Part shown: positions 29,552 to 34,792 of the stretch, piece by piece
How positions within the stretch are numbered: position 1 is the stretch's first letter
Layout: every line of letters begins with the position of its first letter
Assembly: GCA_013215605.1 (NCBI GenBank)
Contig: JABSQW010000433.1
Coordinates: 1-34,792 of the forward strand
DNA: 34,792 bases
Direction of reading: 5' to 3'
Origin: Myxococcales bacterium
GTDB taxonomy: Bacteria; Myxococcota_A; UBA9160; SMWR01
Translations under genes and position numbers: made by a program
The notes under the pieces: model-generated
The model's database searches: none
Told to the model about the DNA's origin: nothing
Seen by the model: the letters and a program-made list of their open reading frames with translations, nothing else

Positions 29552-31435
29552 ATGAGCACCTCGGTTCAACGCTTCGCTTCTGATCCGATCCGAACTGCCT
29601 GGGTTTGCATTGGACTCGGAGTGTGCGTGGCGCTGCTGTTTTCCCGCACCGTTTTCAACGAATTCTTTGTTCTGGATGACTACGATTACGTGCTAGGCGT
29701 GCCCTGGGTTGTTGAGGGGCTGAGTTGGGACGGGGTACGCACAGCGCTCCGCGCAAATCATGGCGGAAACTGGCACCCACTCACCAGCCTCTCTCACATG
29801 CTCGATTGCACGCTGTTCGGAATCCAGCCTGCGGGGCATCACGCCACGAGTGTCGTGTTGCACGCCCTGAACACTTCGCTGCTTTTCCTCGCGTTCAATC
29901 GGCTCACCAGGGCGCTCGGCGCCAGTCTTTTCGTCGCGCTCCTCTTCGGAGTTCACCCCTTGCGTGTGGAGTCCGTTGCGTGGGTGTCCGAGCGCAAGGA
30001 CGTACTGTCGGGCTTCTTCTTCATGCTCACATTGCTCTTCTACGAAAGCTTCTCGCGCAGGGGCGGTGCGGCACGTTACCTGGGCGTGCTGGGAGCCACC
30101 ATCCTTGGGCTTCTCTCCAAACCGATGCTCGTCACCCTCCCCGGAGTCCTGCTGCTCCTCGACGTGTGGCCACTCGGCCGGTGGAGCGGAGCCCCAGTGA
30201 GTCCACCCGGAGCACCCGAGTGTCGCCGACAGTCCCTTGGTTGGCTGCTGCTCGAAAAGGTACCCCTTGTGGCCGTCGCAGCGGTGATGAGTGCAATCAC
30301 GTTACACACGCAGGCGCAATCGATGGCCGACCTCTCCGCCGTGTCCGTGGACCTGCGAATCATCAATTCCGTCTGGAGCAGCCTGGCCTACCTCGGCATG
30401 GCGATCCTGCCAATCGATCTGGCTCCGCTCTACCCACACCCGCAACTCGAATACGCTAGGGACGCTGCGCCTTGGATTACCAAGGGGTTCGCCGCTGGAG
30501 CCGTCATCGTTGCAGTAACCCTGCTCAGTTTGGCGCGTTGGCGCAGTCATCCCTTCGGCTTCGTGGGCTGGGCGTGGTACATCGGAATGATGCTCCCGGT
30601 GATCGGGATCGTACAGGTGGGAGTCCAGGGCATGGCGGACCGATACACCTACCTGCCAATGATAGGAGTGGCGGCAGCTCTCTCGTTCGGCGCGGCGGAT
30701 CTGGCACGGTGGCGGCCGGGGTTGCAACCGGCGTTACCCTGGATCGCCGGTGCGTGCACGTTGATACTGGCAGCGACTACGTGGAGCCAGATCGGGCGTT
30801 GGCAGACAAGCGAAGCGATCCTAGAACACGCAGTGAAGGTGACGCGCAACAATTACCGCGCCTACATACAGCTCGGTATTGCCCAAAAAGAATCGGGTCA
30901 CCTAGACAAGGCCTCGGCCTCCTACCGCAAAGCACTCAATATTTTGCCTAACAACGCGGAGGCGATTGCAGAGCTCGGCTCAATCTTCGGAGCCAGGGCG
31001 AGCCCGAAAAGAGCAGAGCGTTTGTACCGCAGAGCCCTGGCCTTCGACCCGAACGAACCTTCTGCGCTGAATAACCTTGGAGTGCTACTCGCGCAGCGCG
31101 GCGACGTCGAAGAGGCGCTGCGCCTATTCGAACGCGGCATCCTCAACCCACCGGGCGAAGTCACGATTCACCTCAAGATGCACCTCAATCTGGGACATGC
31201 CCTCCTAAGGCTTGAGCGCTATCCCGAAGCAATCAGTCGCTACGAGAGCGCACTGTACCTCGACAAACGAAACACAGAAGTCCTACTCGCTCTGGCGATG
31301 GCGCTCGAACGCGGCGACAAGGCTGAACTCGCGCGCGAACGCTACCGCGAGGTACTCTCACTGGATCCGGAAAACGCCGCCGCTCGCGCGCGTCTCGGCA
31401 GAGTGCGGGAGGCGACGGACACACGCGTGCAGTGA
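29552..31435 (+). CDS. GT-C-type multipass membrane protein with C-terminal TPR repeats (TMTC/DUF1736-like)
   Basis: A 627-residue integral membrane protein. The first membrane segment 'VCIGLGVCVALLFSRTVF' is followed by a loop with 'FVLDDYDYVLG', the acidic motif typical of GT-C glycosyltransferases. Roughly ten hydrophobic segments reach to about residue 410. Four to five TPR units then follow (AYIQLGIAQKESGHLDKASA, AIAELGSIFG, ALNNLGVLLAQRGDVEEALR, HLNLGHALLRLERYPEAISR). Animal TMTC proteins are O-mannosyltransferases; bacterial homologues lack proven roles, so protein or lipid glycosylation is inference. The ATG at 29552 has no clear ribosome binding site; a repeat-internal ATG at 29501 is in frame. 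It is the only gene between repeat copies 6 and 7. Confidence 0.85.
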   Translation: MSTSVQRFASDPIRTAWVCIGLGVCVALLFSRTVFNEFFVLDDYDYVLGVPWVVEGLSWDGVRTALRANHGGNWHPLTSLSHMLDCTLFGIQPAGHHATSVVLHALNTSLLFLAFNRLTRALGASLFVALLFGVHPLRVESVAWVSERKDVLSGFFFMLTLLFYESFSRRGGAARYLGVLGATILGLLSKPMLVTLPGVLLLLDVWPLGRWSGAPVSPPGAPECRRQSLGWLLLEKVPLVAVAAVMSAITLHTQAQSMADLSAVSVDLRIINSVWSSLAYLGMAILPIDLAPLYPHPQLEYARDAAPWITKGFAAGAVIVAVTLLSLARWRSHPFGFVGWAWYIGMMLPVIGIVQVGVQGMADRYTYLPMIGVAAALSFGAADLARWRPGLQPALPWIAGACTLILAATTWSQIGRWQTSEAILEHAVKVTRNNYRAYIQLGIAQKESGHLDKASASYRKALNILPNNAEAIAELGSIFGARASPKRAERLYRRALAFDPNEPSALNNLGVLLAQRGDVEEALRLFERGILNPPGEVTIHLKMHLNLGHALLRLERYPEAISRYESALYLDKRNTEVLLALAMALERGDKAELARERYREVLSLDPENAAARARLGRVREATDTRVQ

Positions 31436-31445
31436 CGCGGCGGCG

Positions 31446-31461
31446 GCCCCGTGAGGGGGGC
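31446..31461 (+). terminator. Possible hairpin after the TPR gene
   Basis: GCCCC and GGGGC pair around six bases, 10 bases past the stop. No T-run follows. Weak candidate. Confidence 0.25.
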
Positions 31462-31488
31462 TAGACGAGGAGCCTGGGAGTGAGGAAA

Positions 31489-31564
31489 CCCGTATTGGGT
31501 TCCTAATTGACAGAACCTCTAGGATAGGACCTTGCGAAAACGCAGCTTGAACTTCCTATCTACC
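31489..31564 (+). repeat. 76-bp structured repeat, copy 7
   Basis: Full-length, with GCGAAAACG where other copies have GCAGAAACG. The left neighbour is the intact TPR gene, ending 53 bases away. The right neighbour is a decayed copy of the same repeat starting 8 bases further on, then the 3' end of the peroxidase-like gene on the opposite strand. Confidence 0.95.
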
Positions 31565-31572
31565 CCGGTTCT

Positions 31573-31625
31573 CCCGTATGGGGTCACCGATTGCTAGTGG
31601 ACAGAATCTCTACGGATCGGACCGT
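31573..31625 (+). repeat. Decayed eighth copy of the repeat (left two thirds)
   Basis: CCCGTATGGGGTCACCGATT, then GCTAGTGGACAGAATCTCTA, then CGGATCGGACC align with the first ~43 bases of the consensus with several changes and a small insertion. The right third is not recognisable. The stop codon of the peroxidase-like gene lies within it, so the final residues of that protein (NVTRSDP) come from repeat sequence. Confidence 0.7.
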
Positions 31626-34600
31626 GTCACATTTCTTCTGGTCCGGAAACGAAGATTCCCACTGGGCTTTCGGCCTCTTCGCAGCCACAGAAGAGGCGGG
31701 AGCAAGATCGCGAGGTCGAAGCCGAAGCCGCACACCGGCTTGCCGGTCTCCGCGACGGGGACAAGTGTGCATGAGTGGAACGGTGTGCCCTCGAGTGTCC
31801 CCTGCAGGCAGACTCGAGTATCCGAGGCAGTGAGGCCCGTCTTCACGGCCCGGTAGTGGCTGAGGAGATCCACGAACCCGTCGCCGTTCACGTCGCGCTC
31901 GTGCCTCCTGCGGTAGCGCGCTGTACCGAAGCGATGCTTCGGCGCGGTACCGTTGGGCCCGAAGGCGAGGCCAGCAATCTCGCCCACGTCGACGTCCGGC
32001 GCGCCCAGGATCACGACCTCGATTGGCCTGCGTCCGAAGAGCATTTTCCGCCAGGACCGATGTGACTTTTCGATTGTGATTGCAACCGGACCGACGACTT
32101 CCGAGTTGCCTCCGGCTTCCAGACAGGCCAGGTCCGCGGGGAAGTCCGTATCGCCATCGCGGTCGTTGTCGATACCGTCGCTGCAGGCGCCCCAGACGCT
32201 CCCCGGATGTGCGGGGTCGGTACGCACGTCGAGTTCGTCGCGATCGAGCGAACCGTCCTCGTCACGGTCGATACCCATTCGGCTTCCGGAACCGGGTGGC
32301 GCACAGGTGTAGGTCAGACCCTGCCCAGGGGCTCGGGCGATCTCGCGCAAATCGGAGTCAGGAATGAGCGCCTCGCCTTCGCGATCGCTGCGGAACGCTC
32401 CCGTGTCCGCGTCCAGCACCCAGCCCCGGACCTCCCCTTCCAGCACGCCCTTCACCACGAGTTCGCACTCCCGGGCATCGGGCGCTCCGAGCATCGCGAA
32501 GGGCGCGAGGGCGCGCGCGCGCAACAGATCGACGCGTTCGTCCACGTCCGGACCGCTCCCGGGGAAGAGAGTCACCTGTTGCCCGACGATGGGAGCGAGA
32601 TTGGATTCCGCGGTCAGCAGGAATGCCTCGAGGTCCCTGACTTCGGCAAAGGAAAGGCGGAACACGGCGCCGAGGAGGAAGCGCTGCAAGGTATCGACAC
32701 CGCCGTCGTGGGTGAACCCGAATCCTCGGATCTGGTTCCCCATGTGTCGACTCGGGACAGGATTGAAAATTGCACTCAACTTCCCGAACATCCCGATCTT
32801 CTGGTAGAGATTCCGGAAGTGGGGAATTTTGAATTCTCCAAAGCTGAGTCCCGAGGTCCCGAAGAATCCAGCTTGGGGATCGATCGTGTGACAGTCGTTG
32901 CACGTCGTACCCGGAGGCGTCAAGCCCACGGTGTCGCTCTGGGTGAAGAAGGTCTGTAGGCCACGCTCCTCATCTGCGCGACGAGAGTTGTCGAGCCTTC
33001 GTAGCGGATTCGGTGGATAGGTGATCTGGAGCGCGAAATCGGTGAACGCCTGCATCTGGGTCTCGGTCAGCGGCCCCTCGTCCCGACCGACCAAGCCGCC
33101 GAAGGCCACGTTGAACGCGTTGAAGGCGTCGACCTCGCTGCCGGTCCGGTCTCCGCGCCAGTGCATCGTTCCATGGTTCGCGAGGCCGCGCAGGCTCTGG
33201 GTCGTCATCGGCCCCTTGAGAGGGTGGAACGAACGAGAGGACGGATTCTCGAAGACCTGCGGATTGGGGTCGGGTTCCTGGAACGCATCGGGATTCCCAA
33301 GGTCCCAGGCCAGATCGTCCATGTCCCCGAACACGTGACAACTGGCGCAGGACGCTTCGCCGTTGCTGGACGTCAGGCGAGCGTCGTAGAGGAACGGCCT
33401 TCCCTCCAAGACGCTACGCGGCTCCGAATTGTGCAACGGAACGCGACCGACCGTCTCTCGGGCGGCGATATCGACGACGGTGATCGAGTTGTCGAAGCGA
33501 GTCAGCACGTACAGGCGCTGGCGCAGCTCGTCGAGAGCCAGGCCACTCGGCCCCCCTCCGCCCAGTTCTATGTGATGCGCTGCGTCGGGAACGAAGACAT
33601 CGGACTCGAGCCGAGCGGTGTCGAATACGCCGATCTTCCCGGACCCGAAGGCAGCCACGTAGAGCGTATTCCCATCACTCGTGACCTGCATCCCGACTGG
33701 AATCGCGAGGCTGTTCTCCTTCGCGTCGGCTGGTTGGGGCGCGAGTTCGTAGTCGATGTGCTTGTTCAGGTGTCGGTGGCGCAGCGCGAGGCTGTCGCGT
33801 TCAAGAACAGCGATACGGGCCAGATGCAGGCGCCCGCGCACCGAAGCGGGCTCGCCCGGGGGTTTCACCGTCGCAGCGAGGATTCCCGGACCTTCGAAGC
33901 GCACCTCGTTGTGGGCCTCCGTGTTGGACGCGTAGATCCGGCCCGTCACCGGATTCACTGCCATGTTGAAGAGGATCGTCCCCACCCCCGCGACGGCGCC
34001 GAGTTGGACAGGCGGGTTTGCGGCGGCATCGATCTCGAAGATGTCCAAGTCCGGCAGGTCGAAGCGGACGACGTCGTTCCAATTCCGTCCCAGCTCATCC
34101 CGCCACTCCGCGAGGTCTTCCTCGTAGCGGACGATGAGGCCGGTCCTGGGCCCGGGGATACCCTCGACGTTCTCGTTGGGCGCCGGCACACCGCCCGGAA
34201 AGGTCACCCCCAGACTCTCGCAGGGGGGTGCCGAGGCGCCATCGGGACAAACATTGAACTTACTGAGCGTGGTCGTCTTGTTGCCGGAGTGAAAGATGGC
34301 CGCGTAGACGCGGGAGCCGTCGGGGCTCACGGCCAGAGCTCTCGGCTTGTCCCCGAACAGGGTCACGATCTGCTCGGGCTCGCCGCCGAGAGCCACACCG
34401 AGATCTCGAGCGTCGAATACCCAGACGTCGGCGCGCCCGATGCCCGACACCGTCGCCTCGGCAACACCGAAGGGGCTGTTCTGCCCGCGGTGCGCCGTCG
34501 TGATGAAGGCTCGTTGTCGATCAGGACCCGCAAAGACGATGTCGTTCGGCTCGTCCCCCACCAGGAGCGTGCGGACTACCCGAGGTGGCATCGCTGCCAG

Positions 34601-34792
34601 GTCGACGACGCTGACACTGTCGGAGAGGTGGTTCACCACCCAGACTTCGCGATCGTCGCGGGCGGCGACTGCAACCGGCTCCATGCCGACCGGGATCGAC
34701 GCCTCATGCCTGAGCCAGGACCCGGTCAGGAGGAACACTTCGAGCCGACCATCGGGCGTGTTCACGGCGAAGAGCCGACGGCCGTCGGGGGA
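31610..34792 (-). CDS. YVTN beta-propeller / diheme cytochrome c peroxidase-like protein, 5' end outside the window
   Basis: About 1,060 residues of a large exported protein; the frame is open to the window edge, so the N-terminus and signal peptide are not seen. The N-terminal ~450 residues are YVTN-type beta-propeller blades (SPDGSRVYAAIF, VTSDGNTLYVAAFGSGKIGV, DELRQRLYVLTRFDNSITVV). Then come two heme c motifs, C-A-S-C-H and C-N-D-C-H, in a cytochrome c peroxidase-like region with 'QSLRGLANHGTMHWRGDRTG'. Near the end are Asp-rich calcium-type segments (DRDEDGSLDRDELD, CSDGIDNDRDGDTD) and a tail with C-G-F-G-F-D, a hydrophobic stretch LAILLPPLLWL and RRGRK, resembling a C-terminal sorting signal. 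It probably acts in the periplasm or outer surface. Confidence 0.87.
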   Translation of the reverse strand, partial: SPDGRRLFAVNTPDGRLEVFLLTGSWLRHEASIPVGMEPVAVAARDDREVWVVNHLSDSVSVVDLAAMPPRVVRTLLVGDEPNDIVFAGPDRQRAFITTAHRGQNSPFGVAEATVSGIGRADVWVFDARDLGVALGGEPEQIVTLFGDKPRALAVSPDGSRVYAAIFHSGNKTTTLSKFNVCPDGASAPPCESLGVTFPGGVPAPNENVEGIPGPRTGLIVRYEEDLAEWRDELGRNWNDVVRFDLPDLDIFEIDAAANPPVQLGAVAGVGTILFNMAVNPVTGRIYASNTEAHNEVRFEGPGILAATVKPPGEPASVRGRLHLARIAVLERDSLALRHRHLNKHIDYELAPQPADAKENSLAIPVGMQVTSDGNTLYVAAFGSGKIGVFDTARLESDVFVPDAAHHIELGGGGPSGLALDELRQRLYVLTRFDNSITVVDIAARETVGRVPLHNSEPRSVLEGRPFLYDARLTSSNGEASCASCHVFGDMDDLAWDLGNPDAFQEPDPNPQVFENPSSRSFHPLKGPMTTQSLRGLANHGTMHWRGDRTGSEVDAFNAFNVAFGGLVGRDEGPLTETQMQAFTDFALQITYPPNPLRRLDNSRRADEERGLQTFFTQSDTVGLTPPGTTCNDCHTIDPQAGFFGTSGLSFGEFKIPHFRNLYQKIGMFGKLSAIFNPVPSRHMGNQIRGFGFTHDGGVDTLQRFLLGAVFRLSFAEVRDLEAFLLTAESNLAPIVGQQVTLFPGSGPDVDERVDLLRARALAPFAMLGAPDARECELVVKGVLEGEVRGWVLDADTGAFRSDREGEALIPDSDLREIARAPGQGLTYTCAPPGSGSRMGIDRDEDGSLDRDELDVRTDPAHPGSVWGACSDGIDNDRDGDTDFPADLACLEAGGNSEVVGPVAITIEKSHRSWRKMLFGRRPIEVVILGAPDVDVGEIAGLAFGPNGTAPKHRFGTARYRRRHERDVNGDGFVDLLSHYRAVKTGLTASDTRVCLQGTLEGTPFHSCTLVPVAETGKPVCGFGFDLAILLPPLLWLRRGRKPSGNLRFRTRRNVTRSDP

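Noticed and set aside
1255-31564. Repeat copies as integron attC sites
   Set aside because: I could not find the R'' (RYYYAAC) and R' (GTTRRRY) core sites at the ends, and no integrase gene is in the window. Only the cassette-like layout and single orientation are shared.
1255-31564. Repeat copies as a synthetic linker or contig spacer
   Set aside because: The copies differ by independent substitutions, one has an internal duplication and one is decayed, which a pasted linker would not show. The idea is not fully excluded without raw reads.
1255-31564. Target-site duplications flanking the repeats
   Set aside because: Comparing the 5-7 bases on both sides of each copy gave no consistent direct duplication, so a simple transposition footprint is not supported.

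Overview
The window is GC-rich, densely coded Gram-negative-type DNA. It holds Shine-Dalgarno starts, many ATGA/GTGA stop-start overlaps, a Tat-type signal peptide, a diheme cytochrome c peroxidase-like protein and a C-terminal Cys-Gly/hydrophobic/Arg tail. This fits an environmental proteobacterium in the broad 'deltaproteobacterial' sense (Myxococcota or Binatota-like), but the taxonomic guess is inference and weak. No tRNA, rRNA, CRISPR array or complete mobile element was seen.

Layout. Positions 1-6117 are a patchwork: two small enzymes or ligand-fold proteins, an IS3-family remnant, an intact P450, an intact acyl-CoA ligase, a SnoaL-fold protein, and several broken genes (enoyl-CoA hydratase tail, Gfo/Idh/MocA head, P450 head, DUF385 protein). 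Positions 6194-24149 are an almost intact catabolic island: amidohydrolase tail, sulfotransferase, epimerase, SDR, a paired acyl-CoA dehydrogenase, enoyl-CoA hydratases, HpcH/HpaI aldolase, Fe(II)/2-oxoglutarate dioxygenase, two NIPSNAP-like proteins, D-2-hydroxyacid dehydrogenase, tandem SnoaL protein, amidohydrolase, a second CoA ligase and a MaoC-like hydratase. A P450 follows that reads up to the next repeat without a start codon. Positions 25427-34792 are again patchwork: a Tat-exported FMN oxidase with its divergent TetR regulator, a PP2C tail, an epoxide hydrolase, a sulfatase tail, a GT-C/TPR membrane protein, and the 3' part of a large beta-propeller/cytochrome peroxidase gene.

How the genes work together. 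CoA ligation (3326, 21258), alpha/beta-heteromeric acyl-CoA dehydrogenation (9943/11142), hydration (12277, 18891, 22893), oxidation by SDR or epimerase-like dehydrogenases, and retro-aldol cleavage (13299) make a beta-oxidation-like route. P450s, a 2-oxoglutarate dioxygenase and SnoaL/NIPSNAP folds would prepare an unusual, probably alicyclic, terpenoid or steroid-like substrate. The substrate cannot be named from sequence.

Most notable observation. A 76-bp structured repeat occurs seven times (1255, 2955, 6118, 25427, 27624, 29450, 31489) plus one decayed copy (31573), all in the same orientation. It divides the window into segments, four of them 1.6-2.1 kb with one or two whole genes. Genes are cut off abruptly at six of these boundaries or fewer, and in every recognised case the missing part is the 5' end. 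This looks like a cassette-like or repeat-mediated shuffling system, though an assembly artefact must be excluded.
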